Part shown: piece after piece, positions 26,091 through 36,000 of the stretch | Position numbering within the stretch: the stretch's first letter is position 1 | Layout: every line of letters starts with the position of its first letter | DNA from: Ichthyophonus hoferi | Lineage: Eukaryota; Opisthokonta; Ichthyosporea; Ichthyophonida; Ichthyophonidae | Assembly (NCBI GenBank): GCA_002751075.1 | Contig: NAOQ01000030.1 | Span: 239,612 to 288,773, forward strand | Direction: 5' to 3' | Length of the DNA stretch: 49,162 bases | Position numbers and translations under genes: made by a program | Notes under the pieces: model-generated | Seen by the model: only the letters and a program-made list of their open reading frames with translations | Told to the model about the DNA's origin: nothing | The model's database searches: none

Positions 26091-29000
26091 ATGGCCTCGG
26101 TTGGAAATGGAAGTTGCACAACCTACACCAGTCTTGAGGATTTGCTAGAACAAGCTGTCTCCTGGCTTGCAAGATGTGATTTCTCTGAGGCCGTCACTAA
26201 CCTTCGTGTTGCTTCCCTCGAGGTGCGACCTGCCTCCCACCCTGGTCATCTCTACTTAACCACCTAACTATTACACTCACACCCACCTGGGATTCAATAT
26301 TCATAACCTTAAATAAATAAATATGCTCTCTTTTGATTATATAAGAGATATTTCCCTTATAATGTCCAATAATTTACTAGGTCCTGCCATACAATACGAA
26401 GGATATCAGTGCTATTTCACAAGCTGATCAAGAGAAGTAGTAGGAGCTTGTAGTAATATATCACATAAAGAAAGGTCAGCTTGTCAGCAGCACAGGTATA
26501 TTGAAAGTCATCCCTGAGGTGTAGGGCTATTCCCCTTGGCTTTATATGAATGCTAACCCGGCGAACCCTCAGGCCCACAGGAGACCTGTCAGCCCTGCCT
26601 TAATACATATGCTGGGTGTCCTGCAGCACCTGACCGCCCTGCAGCACTTCTACTATTCCCTCAGCTTTGTGAGCAGGAAAATGCGTTTTAGGAATTATGT
26701 AGGTATCTATGGAGGTGTAAGGCTTACTGTGGGAGGGAGAGGGAGAGGTAGTGGTTACTAACGGTCTAGGCTCGGTTGTTAGGTATGTGGCAATGACGGT
26801 GATGGGGGGGGCAGGGTATTGCCCAGGTGGAGAGGGTGTGCGATATGATAGAAACCACCCAGGCCACCCTGAAGGCCCAAGGCCCCGGGGGCCCTGACAG
26901 CCTACAGGGGCTGGATAGTGCCTTGACTGAGCTTAATGCCTATGTGTCAGCCTTTCCTATGGCCATCGATATATATCCTATGTGATTTCCTGTCAATCAT
27001 ACCATACTATGTTCTGTATAATACACAAGACGTGTTCTGGGAAATATTTCATAGGCGTATTGTGCCTTAGATAGCAAATAGGCTGGACTCTTTTGTTTCA
27101 AGAGTAGTAGTGGCATACCGGCACAGTGTATCTCCCTTAACTGTCACACATACGTCAAGCTAGCTACAGCCCACGCCCATAACAACCAGCTCTATCAAGA
27201 GGTGTCCAAGGATACTGAGCAGGTGTTACTCGTCTTGCAGTCAATTCCCGAGGGACCTTTTGCCCCTCTGGTGAAGGTCATGAGGTGGGTAGGTATAGCC
27301 AGCCCTGTTACTATTGGTTGTTTCTTACCCTACGATACTCTTTTAGATAGCAATAAAGAGGGGGAGAGACCCTTGACAACACCAAGGAGGGAGAGGGCTG
27401 ATGATTGGTTGGTTACAGGCTGGGGATGGAGGCGCTAGGGCAGCTGAGCCAGTGCCACGTAGACATGCAAGCCTACCGCCTATTGGACGCTACCCTCGCT
27501 TTAGCCAATGCCCGCTCTGCCCTGGAGGCTTGGTGTGGCTGCTGCTCCCTTTCTGTATGTCCTTCCCTGCATGATCTGCATGCATATATACATAGTGGGC
27601 CCTGTTTGTATCATCTCCAAGGCACCATAGCTAGTGTAGGCCAACCGATAATAGTGACGGTTGATGGTCTGGTGACAAGGTAACCATGGTAACCAAAGGG
27701 TAAAGGGGTTGGGGGTCAATAATGTCTACAGGTGGCTAAGTGAGGTCCTGATGGCCATGGCTTGTAAGTATGCCCTCTATTTCCATCCGTTGCTACCCAC
27801 CCGTCGCCCTGGAGACCTGGGACCACTAAGCATTAAGAACGACTATATGAAGATGTATGTGGCTCGTGTAGGGGGTCCATGTTAGCTTTGTTAATTAGAG
27901 GTGGGGAGGAAAGGGAGATATATAAGATGGATGATAGGTTATGTTTTATGTAGTCAGCCCTAATCCCACCAGTATAAAGTATATGGTTACTATGGTTACT
28001 ATATAGGTGGGCAGGCTGAAGGGTAGTCCTTTATTTGGCCTGTCTTACCCCTAATGCCAAGCCAAGCAGGTAGCCACCATACTGTAGACCTGTTATCTTA
28101 CAACACTGCTCTCTCCCCTCCTCCCTTCATTCTCCCCTGTCTTTTATTCTTAGTATTGATCAATTCTGTCGCCGTAATGAAGGTGCTACTGTATCCTTAA
28201 TCTTTGATGCTACAAAGACTCCCTTCCATGGAGAAGGGTAGGTTTTCTTACTTGTTTCCCTCGCGTTTCTCGTCATTTCTTTAGGATATACTTCCACTTT
28301 CTCCTCCATATCTATTAACAAGGACAGTTACACAGCACTTCCTCCTAGAATGGACTAATAGGCCTTAGCCTTAATGTGGTTAGGGAAAAGCAATCATGTA
28401 AACAGAGAAAGATGATCATGTATATGTAGACAGAAAGAGGATTGCATATAGGTCAGATAACTATGTAAACAGAAAGATGATTGTATATAGGTTAGATGAC
28501 TATGTAAACAGAAAGATGATTGTATATATGTCCTATGGCTATGTAGACAGAAAGATGATTGTATATAGGTCCTATGGCTATGTAAACAGAAAGATGATTG
28601 CATATATAGGTCAGATGACTATGTAAACAGAAAGATGATTGTATGTTGGTCAGATGATTATGTAGACAGAAAGATGATTGCATATAGGTAAGATCACTAT
28701 TTAGACAGAAAGATGATTGTATATAGGTCCTATGGCTATGTAGACAGAAAGATGATTATATATAGGTCAGATGACTATGTAGACAGGAAGATGATTGCAT
28801 ATAGGTCATTTGACTATGTGGCTGCAGTTATGCTCTACCTGGCCCCTACCTTCGTCCTGACGGTCTGGCCTCCTATCCTGTGTTCTTCTCTTGGCCAAAG
28901 GTGCGTTAATGCTTGTGTGAATATAAGCTTTCTCTTCAGGGATATGGTGTAGAGTATAGTAACAGGGGTAAATAGGCCTTGACCCGCAAGCAACAAATCA

Positions 29001-29492
29001 ATGTGGTGGTGACCGTCATGGACCATAAGACTGCCCTAGCCAGTCCAGGCCACAAGGAATATCTAAGGTAATTCTAGTAATTCTAGACAGCCTTACCCCC
29101 ATGGTAGGGTAGTGTAGTGTGTTGTTCTAACTATGACCTGGCGAGGACAGAGATGATATAGGGAGTGCAGCCTCTTACTTCATAGCAGGAGTAGACCCTC
29201 CCATCTACCTTGCAGTCAGCCATGCAGGTCGCCGCCCTGTGGACGACCAGCCTACTCTAGCCCTCTTTACTGGTAGGTCACTGCAAGGCCCACGCTATAT
29301 CATACCTTGTCCATCGTGTTTTGCATTACCTTTCATAGATAGGCAGATGATGGTAGAGTAGTATGTATTATAATAGATGCATATGCCTGTCTATTGGGCT
29401 CTACATTCTAACCCTCTCCCTCTACCTTAGGTATTCTTCGTCAACTTCACAACACCCAGCTCCTACACAGTCTGGTACAGTATGGAAAGTAG
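26091..29492 (+). CDS. KICS2: KICS2 (C12orf66) ortholog, KICSTOR complex subunit
   Basis: KICSTOR (KPTN, ITFG2, KICS2, SZT2) tethers GATOR1 to lysosomes so that mTORC1 is switched off when nutrients are low. Exons: 26091-26222, 26573-26698, 26815-26945, 27082-27125, 27164-27284, 27419-27558, 27622-27679, 27732-27854, 28154-28237, 28828-28900, 28991-29067, 29166-29272, 29431-29492 (TAG). All join in phase, giving about 425 residues (human protein about 445). Matches to human KICS2, recalled from memory, run end to end: LEDLLEQAVSWLARCDFSEA at the N-terminus; HLTALQHFYYSLSF against HLAAAEKVYHSLTY; RRNEGATVSLIFDATKTPFH against [20 protein letters not shown]; then YALPGPYLRP, SYPVFFSWP and SYFIAGVDPP. 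The helical N-terminal half and the Roadblock-like C-terminal part both look whole. Start choice: the ATG at 26091 precedes the conserved N-terminal block; an upstream exon cannot be excluded. The donors at 26946 and 27559 are weak and chosen by phase. The intron at 27126-27163 is only 38 bp. Confidence 0.9.
27680..27693 (+). promoter_or_regulatory. X-box-like (RFX) motif
   Basis: GTAACCATGGTAAC matches the RFX X-box consensus GTHNYYATRRNAAC at every position. It starts exactly at a KICS2 splice donor (GTAACC), so part of it is explained by splicing. A second match lies 300 bp downstream. Function is inference. Confidence 0.3.
27986..27999 (-). promoter_or_regulatory. Second X-box-like (RFX) motif
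   Basis: The minus strand reads GTAACCATAGTAAC, which also fits GTHNYYATRRNAAC in full. It lies in the KICS2 intron between 27854 and 28154, next to a short direct repeat (TATGGTTACTATGGTTACTA) that may explain the motif as slippage. Confidence 0.25.
28396..28814. repeat. 39-bp minisatellite inside a KICS2 intron, about 10-11 units
   Basis: Imperfect head-to-tail copies of a 39-bp unit of the type TATGTAGACAGAAAGATGAT followed by TGTATATAGGTCAGATGAC. The array fills most of the intron between exons 28154-28237 and 28828-28900 and ends 13 bp before the acceptor. Unit length is a multiple of three, so it stays open in several frames on both strands; I regard those as artefacts. Units differ by a few substitutions and small length changes. 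Confidence 0.95.
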
Positions 29493-29652
29493 AGGTAGCC
29501 CTCTAAGCCTACCAAATTAGGGTTGGTATGTACTGCCCCATTGTATAAATTAGTTACACGCACTACCCTCTATGTAACGCCACCTAGTTAGCCAGTGGGC
29601 TCTGGCTGTGGGTCTGGCCTGTGCTGAAGGTCAATATACACAATACAATACA

Positions 29653-29684
29653 AATAAATATATAATGACTAAACATTCAATAAA
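29653..29684 (+). terminator. Poly(A) signals of KICS2
   Basis: Two AATAAA hexamers, at 29653-29658 and 29679-29684, lie 160-190 bp after the KICS2 stop codon. Composition turns strongly AT-rich at this point. Position and sequence fit a cleavage/polyadenylation site. Confidence 0.6.
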
Positions 29685-30202
29685 ATCAACGCTTGAAAAA
29701 AAGTTGATGTTGCCTAGTAAGTGATATGGGCATATGTTAGTATATATACTATATATATTGGTATTGCAATTTTTTATAGGAATTTCAATATTATTATTTT
29801 AATACTTTTCAGTTTTTATTTATCAATTTTACTTGAATATATACATTATATTTTTTTTAATAAAAAAAATAGAGGGGAACTGATCTATCCTACCAAAATA
29901 TGCAGATAGTGTGAATTGAATAACCCCATCCATAACTACTTGCAGTAAACCTAGAATAATTATAGAGACCTTAAAACATGTCGGAACCAAAGCATTCACT
30001 GCCTTTTAGCAGCTCCTTTTTATTTATTGTTATTATATTCGCTTATTACTAGAAAGAAAATGCGCTCCTTCCTAGTTAAGTGTGGCTGTGATTCTTTGCA
30101 AATGATCAAATGGTTTTTATGTTTTTTTGTTTTTCATATTATGCCTATAGTTGCTAAGAAGGTGAAGTAAATAATCCAGATACTTTACTAGAAGTCTAAC
30201 TA
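29685..30202. other. AT-rich spacer downstream of KICS2
   Basis: I see no supported gene here. A short frame at 29721-29909 is made of isoleucine, tyrosine and phenylalanine codons, as expected from AT-rich noncoding DNA. Confidence 0.5.
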
Positions 30203-30415
30203 GTTGCGTCAGGTGTTGTTTCTTCTGATTTTAACAATCCTAGAACCATATACACACAGCCACAGTTAGATTACAGTGACTACCTTTATAACACATTGCC
30301 AGCTAAGAAGCTGAAGGCTTTCATATTTCTATATAAGAACAAACATAAGGTCATGTCTGCCTCCCAATGTTACATAGAAACACCCAATGGGAACGGTCCC
30401 GTCTATTGGCGATAG
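30203..30415 (+). other. Possible coding fragment without a start codon near its beginning
   Basis: An open stretch of 70 codons follows an acceptor-like CTAACTAG and ends at TAG 30413-30415. It contains QPQLDYSDYLYNTLPAKKLK and then CYIETPNGNGPVYWR. The composition is more protein-like than its surroundings. I do not recognise it. It could be a terminal exon of an otherwise unseen gene, a decayed gene piece, or chance. It lies in the gap between KICS2 and the convergent minus-strand gene. Confidence 0.25.
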
Positions 30416-30625
30416 CCAGTAGTCAAGTAGTTGTTTGCACATTTAATGTTAGTGCATTCCAGATGTATCATATAACATAAAGCTACAATTAAAAAAAATC
30501 TCATAACCCTTCGGTAGAGGTGTCAAGGTGGGGGTGAATCCTGCATATCAAACTAAGAGAGGTAAACATCTTAGTCATCAGCCCTATGTAGATTGGTTGC
30601 CAGGACAACTAGGTCGTCCCTTGGT

Positions 30626-32088
30626 CTATGCTGTAGGTGGGGCCACAAAGAACTCAATCAGGCGCAGTGTCAGGCTATTGTCCCGGTGGTCTCGTTTAAA
30701 ACCCAATACTATCTCTGTACGGCCAAAGGTCCTACGCTCCGAGGTGTACACTTGTATAGTGTCAGCCCTGGTATAGGAGGGGCTCATGATGTTGGCGTGC
30801 TTGATAAGGGACTTACTATGCACCATGGCCACTATGGGGCCCAATCGGTGGCTGCATGATTTGTTGCGATGGTCCAGAGGTCGGGCCTTGATGGCAAAGC
30901 TACAGGTATCCCTGACCACTAGGGTACCCTGTTACCATAGATCGTCAGTACCCAGCTTTATGTCCTTATCCTCCCTATAAGCAAGGTGCACCTACCTTCA
31001 TCTTCTGCAGGCTGTTGTTATACCTAATGCTATTTCCTATTCTCCCCGTCAGGTGGCGTGCAAAGTAATTTTCGTCTGATTCCAGGGAGCTAGCGCAATA
31101 AAAGGCCTGATAATAGGCCTGTTTCTCAGCCTCGTACTCGGGAATAAAGGTCACAGAAAGCCTGTATATGCACACCCCCCACGAGTTATTAGTTATATCT
31201 TCTACATCAGACACACATATGCTCTCTCTCTCTCTCTCTCTCTTTCTTTTTTTTTTGTGTCCTTCTTTCTTTCTCTGTCTCGTTTTAGATGGGGAATCTC
31301 TTACGACTGTCTTTCGCTATTGCCGACCTCAATGGTCCATTCGTTTTCGGCGGGGCAACCAATTGCAAACTTCCTGTAAGTGACGACACCCCTGTCCTCT
31401 ATGGATGGCACGGGCAAGGATAGCCTGGGCCCTACTGGTCTAGTTGAAAGCTGTGACGATACCGGGGTCGGTCAAAATGCAAATAAACAATAACCCTTAT
31501 TATTATAAACTTAGCATATACCTCGGCACGAGCTGTAATACTCTTGTATACACCCAAAACTATTGGTATTATATCTACAAGTAAGCCTTCAGGTACGGAA
31601 AATATAGGAGTAAATGAATATAGTTGTAGTAATGTGTATACTGTAGTAGGAGGTTTGCAAAAAAAACATGTATTAGGAGAAAGCCGGCTGTGTGATGATC
31701 CATGGTATCCTGGGGCCCTTATAATTTGCAGGGACGGGTGTGTTTTCCAACTCACATCGTATGCTGCCTTGTTAGCACGCTTTGTTGGTCGCTCTGGGCA
31801 GGTTTCGGCCGCCCTCTTCTTAGGCCTCTCCTCACCCACAGGTTTCTTGGAAGACGGTACTGTGCTATGTTCTCTTTCTCTTCTTTCCTGTTTTGGTGAG
31901 TGAGGTATGTCACTCGTTCTACTTCTACTTTCTTTGGAAGTTGACGGAAGATTAGACTGCCGCCATTCTTCCTTGGCTTCTTTGTCTGCTTCAAGACTGT
32001 GGAGACAGCCCTGCAAGAAGGAAACATGCTTTTCTAGTTCAAGCACCTTACCGGCCAGTTTCACACACCCTGTACATCTCTCCGGCAT
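30626..32088 (-). CDS. Unrecognised 288-residue, probably nuclear protein (four exons)
   Basis: Exons in transcription order: 32088-31756, 31369-31305, 31161-30996, 30928-30626. The total is 867 nt including the stop; every junction is GT-AG and in phase, so the model is tight. The start is the ATG at 32088 (MPERCTGCVKLAGKVLELEK). Residues 1-40 carry a CxxC pair followed by a heptad-like helix. Residues about 40-110 are polar, serine/arginine-rich and basic, with clusters PKKRAAE and RPTKRANK resembling nuclear localisation signals. Residues about 112-288 look globular, with strand-like segments (ENEWTIEVGN, SLSVTFIPEYEAEKQAYYQA, GTLVVRDTCSFAIKARPLDH, TEIVLGFKRDHRDNSLTLRL) and end FFVAPPTA. 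I could not assign a family. The exon 2 acceptor is chosen by phase: CAG four bases upstream is an alternative that would meet a stop. It converges tail-to-tail with KICS2. Confidence 0.8.
31212..31242. repeat. CT/GA microsatellite
   Basis: An uninterrupted run of CT dinucleotides, extended into a T/C-rich tract up to about 31285. It lies in the 143-bp intron between the second and third exons of the minus-strand gene, where it reads as GA on the transcribed strand. Confidence 0.9.
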
Positions 32089-33179
32089 AATGTTTGACAA
32101 CAGAACTCTCTGTTGTATTCGTGTTTAGTGTAACAAAGTTCTAACTGGGCAGAGCTGTACACAAAGAGTGTGCAGTGCAAACCTCTTCAAGGTCTAATAC
32201 TACTAGACATAAAACACCCACCACTCAACTTACTATATGTTGTACGTTAGATTTGTATGGATCCTACCTGGAAGGCCATCCAATCATTTGCACTTTATTT
32301 AGGCGATACCATTGGCTAATATTAATAAATTATTAATCGCTAAAAAACTGCCTGATTAACTAGGACAAGTTATTTGGCACAACCAATATGAGAGCTAGGC
32401 CTTTAATTTGTGGGAGCTTTAATAACACCTCTTACTTATTTGTTTTATTTCTGAGAGACAGAAATAATGGCAAGTAAAACCTACTGTTGATGATTGATGG
32501 ATTGATCAATGGCTCTTACAAATTATAGCGATTAGTTAGTATAAAAAGTATACTAATAGTGCTGTAATTGCTTGAAGATGGCATTCTTTGTGAATTCAGT
32601 GTCATAACCCTGTGCAGGTTATTGGCTAAAAGTTCGATCTTAGAAAATGGTGTGATCTATATTTGAGATCTTTTTGGGGAATTACAGGTCAACATAAAGA
32701 TCACAGCCAGCAACTTCAAAGTATAACACCAGCCTACACAAGTATTGAGATCATTCCTAAGATTATTCAATGGGGTTAATTGGTATAGAATGAAAAGGCC
32801 TATCTGGATTAAATTATGTAGTATTTTGGGACTGATTGACATAAACAACGCATTCCTAAATACCTAATATTGGGATAAACAATTACCTTATCCAAGTGTT
32901 AGTTAAGATTTCATAGTACCAACTTGGTAAAAGTCTTTGTAAGTAATAAATAATTCTGAATGAGATACTTGGTCATCCCAGAGGTGACATAATTTTATTC
33001 TTGGAACATGAATAAACTTTGTTTGAATGATAATCTAACTCTAAAAAAAATGATGATTGCAAGCAAATAATAACATTCACTTAGCATTTCTAAACATAAA
33101 AATTGAGTGTTGATTGGAGTCTAGCTCAAAGTATTGACTTACTCAGATCAAAAACCTTACCTGAAAAGCACTGTCAGTA
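32089..33179. other. AT-rich region without a supported gene
   Basis: This holds the 5' flank of the minus-strand gene and then AT-rich sequence. No exon chain on either strand. The last part, from about 33120, is weakly reminiscent of the leader upstream of gag in the copia elements further right. Confidence 0.5.
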
Positions 33180-33440
33180 GAAAAGAAAGTCAGCACCTTT
33201 GCCTGCATCAGCACTTTGGATCATAATCCTGAAAAAGAAAGTGGAAGTGGAGAATAGCTTTGATTCAGACGAGGGAAGCTACTGCAAAGAACCATGCAGA
33301 GAGTTTCAATACCTGCAAGAGTACAAATCTTCTTCTTTCTTAGGTTCTGAGACATCTGGAATTGAACCTTCATCTGACTCTAGTGAAGAAATCAACACAA
33401 CCTTCACGAGTTATGAAAGTGTTAGAAACACTAGGTAACC
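33180..33440 (+). mobile_element. gag-like scrap related to the copia family to the right
   Basis: A short open stretch with a basic run followed by acidic/serine clusters, the same pattern as the N-terminal gag of the copia element at 37.9 kb, including a lysine-rich patch and then a serine/aspartate patch. Only this part is recognisable. It is best read as a fossil fragment of a related LTR element. Similarity is judged by eye and is low. Confidence 0.4.
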
Positions 33441-33651
33441 TAGTAGTGCTTTCACCACTAATCCTTCTTTTATCTGATCCAAACTCGATTCCACTCTATA
33501 TTCAGATGACATATTGGGGATAACGCTCTAAAGGGTGATCAGAGACATATGTCAAGCAGCTATAAGTGGAAATTGAATTTTGCAAATTCTCCAAGGATAC
33601 ATGCCTCCAAGATATTCATTAGAGGTGAGGTAGGCCCTAAGTAGGCAAAAC

Positions 33652-33718
33652 GGGTAGAAAAAAATAAAGTTATAGATGCAGGTATCAGGGTGTCTTTACA
33701 CCATCCTGAACCCATCAA
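33652..33718 (+). repeat. Left copy of a 67-bp sequence abutting the assembly gap
   Basis: Identical, base for base as far as I can read, to 34386-34452. This copy ends exactly where the run of N begins. See the gap entry. Confidence 0.95.
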
Positions 33719-34385
33719 NNNNNNNNNNNNNNNNNNNNNNNNNNNNNNNNNNNNNNNNNNNNNNNNNNNNNNNNNNNNNNNNNNNNNNNNNNNNNNNNNN
33801 NNNNNNNNNNNNNNNNNNNNNNNNNNNNNNNNNNNNNNNNNNNNNNNNNNNNNNNNNNNNNNNNNNNNNNNNNNNNNNNNNNNNNNNNNNNNNNNNNNNN
33901 NNNNNNNNNNNNNNNNNNNNNNNNNNNNNNNNNNNNNNNNNNNNNNNNNNNNNNNNNNNNNNNNNNNNNNNNNNNNNNNNNNNNNNNNNNNNNNNNNNNN
34001 NNNNNNNNNNNNNNNNNNNNNNNNNNNNNNNNNNNNNNNNNNNNNNNNNNNNNNNNNNNNNNNNNNNNNNNNNNNNNNNNNNNNNNNNNNNNNNNNNNNN
34101 NNNNNNNNNNNNNNNNNNNNNNNNNNNNNNNNNNNNNNNNNNNNNNNNNNNNNNNNNNNNNNNNNNNNNNNNNNNNNNNNNNNNNNNNNNNNNNNNNNNN
34201 NNNNNNNNNNNNNNNNNNNNNNNNNNNNNNNNNNNNNNNNNNNNNNNNNNNNNNNNNNNNNNNNNNNNNNNNNNNNNNNNNNNNNNNNNNNNNNNNNNNN
34301 NNNNNNNNNNNNNNNNNNNNNNNNNNNNNNNNNNNNNNNNNNNNNNNNNNNNNNNNNNNNNNNNNNNNNNNNNNNNNNNNNNNNN
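33719..34385. other. Assembly gap, 667 N
   Basis: An unbroken run of N. The 67 bp before it recur as the first 67 bp after it. Reading frames that cross it are meaningless. The identical edges suggest that the two contigs overlap, or that a tandem array was collapsed here. Confidence 0.99.
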
Positions 34386-34452
34386 GGGTAGAAAAAAATA
34401 AAGTTATAGATGCAGGTATCAGGGTGTCTTTACACCATCCTGAACCCATCAA
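34386..34452 (+). repeat. Right copy of the 67-bp gap-edge sequence
   Basis: Same 67 bp as 33652-33718. Its last part is the start of the first 85-bp tandem unit that continues to 34681. Confidence 0.95.
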
Positions 34453-34681
34453 CTCCAGATGACCTTATGTCAATGTACTTCAGCCCCTATAATAATTTAA
34501 CCAAAACACTTTCTTTACACCATTCTGAAGCCATCAACTCCAGATGACCTTATGTCAATGTACTTTAGCCCCTATAATTATTTAACCAAAACACTTTCTT
34601 TACACCATCCTGAAGCCATCAACTCCAGATGACCTTATGTCAATGTACTTCAGCCCCTATAATGATTTAACCAAAACACTT
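34427..34681. repeat. 85-bp tandem repeat, three units
   Basis: Three units with period 85 bp start at 34427, 34512 and 34597. Each begins TCTTTACACCAT, includes CTCCAGATGACCTTATGTCA and ends near CCAAAACACT. They differ at only a few bases, so the array is young or homogenised. The left gap edge contains the start of a further unit, so the true array probably extends into the gap. Confidence 0.95.
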
Positions 34682-35500
34682 ATCATTTCTAGTAGCAATA
34701 TTTATTGTTTATTTAGCATTGAATCTCCATATATTGAGAAACATTTAGAACGAGGTTTCAATTGATAATTAAAACTTAAACACTAATTAAGAATAATTAA
34801 TTTAATTATGTCACCAATTAGATTTAATTAGGTCTAGATGTTTAGTGCAATCTAGAAGTGTAAATTTACTGTGGTTTTTAAATAGTGTTGGTCATTGTTT
34901 TTTAATTACACACATAGTGATTGATGATACACATATAACACGTAGCATCCCAAATGATACTTTGAATAAGTATTGGACAATCTGTTGCTGACATGTTAGA
35001 GAAAGGTCATGTTGGGTTTCTATTCAATAATATGCTTCTCTCAAATGCTTATCACATTGTCAACTGGTATTGACCTGAATCAACAACTATATAACAAGCC
35101 ATTACATACTTAGTCTAGATCTTTATTACATAGATTATGATAATAAAGTTAAGTACACTCACTATACACGTTCATTTAGCAATAGCAATAACATTAAAAA
35201 GATGATAAACTCCAACTGATTCTGTCTCTAGAAACAAGCAAAAACCAACCACAGTAAAAGCAACTAAGTTAGGATCCATAAGTAAGAAGAAGCATCAAAT
35301 CCAATTTTCCTCAGAATCAAGTGAAAAGAATCAAGCAAAAAGACTCTACCAAGATTTCAAAATAATTACAAGTTAAGAGTCAAATGAAACCAAGGAAGAT
35401 CATCACATGTCCGTAGACAATGAAGCTTAATCTAGAAAAAACTGTGAAGATTACAACACCTCAAAACTCCTAAGAACATATCTTATGAAGAAGCCATGCA
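34682..35500 (+). mobile_element. Fossil copia-family remnant: LTR followed by gag start
   Basis: About 34682-35180 resembles the LTR of the copia element at 37334 and 43450 along most of its length: shared blocks around TTTAATTAGG, ATAGTGTTGGTCATTG, TCAACTGGTATTGACCTG and a late ATAATAAAGT. About 35230-35500 resembles the gag start. It is clearly more diverged than the two LTRs of the main element, hence older or a different subfamily. It is broken and the rest of the element is missing. Confidence 0.6.
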
Positions 35501-35530
35501 AATAAGCAACTAGAACAACAACTGGGTTGG

Positions 35531-36000
35531 TTCTTTCAATTTTTACTATATTATTATTACATAACATATTGTTATTCCAATTTTCCCAATATATGAAAAC
35601 ACATAAAATTTTGTTGTGGTATTTTAGTGCCAGATTGCTCTACGTGATACTGAAAATTGGAATTTGCGGTTGATCCAAAATATGCTCATTTAGTTTGCAT
35701 GATAATAGTTGCTCTCCCTAGACAAAAATCATTCTGCAAAACATTAGATTTACAGATACATAGTTCTGTTGCAGTAAGGAGTAGATTTAAAGACACGTAA
35801 TTTTATTGCATTAGTGAGTGTTTTTCTCATTAGGTATATTCTTCTGATGGACAAACCAATCAGATAGGAGTTTTTTGTATGTCATTCAATCTTTAATCTG
35901 TAACCTCCACTATAAGATAAACACACTTGTGAACTCATACTTCACTTGTTCATTCATCATACAACAACTTATAAGTCGCTTTTTCAATAAAAACGACATT
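35531..36000 (-). repeat. Dispersed repeat family R1, copy A
   Basis: On the minus strand this reads through ACTCCTATCTGATTGGTTTG, then ATCATGCAAACTAAATGAGC, then ATTCCAATTTTCAGTATCAC, and matches copies B-D at 45.3, 46.9 and 49.0 kb in order. It has no coding capacity and no terminal inverted repeats that I can see. Its size and layout would suit solo LTRs, but I cannot assign the class. Confidence 0.75.

Noticed and set aside
26381-26440. Possible KICS2 exon starting VLPYNTKDIS
   Set aside because: It would end translation at once, whereas joining 26222 to 26573 keeps frame and matches the family.
28394-28952. Repetitive frames such as QSSFCLHSHRTYI
   Set aside because: Translations of the 39-bp minisatellite inside a KICS2 intron.
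31544-31903. Plus-strand frame over the minus-strand gene
   Set aside because: A shadow of exon 1 and intron 1 of the phase-consistent minus-strand model.
33676-34452. Long reading frames spanning the gap on both strands
   Set aside because: They consist almost entirely of N and carry no coding information.
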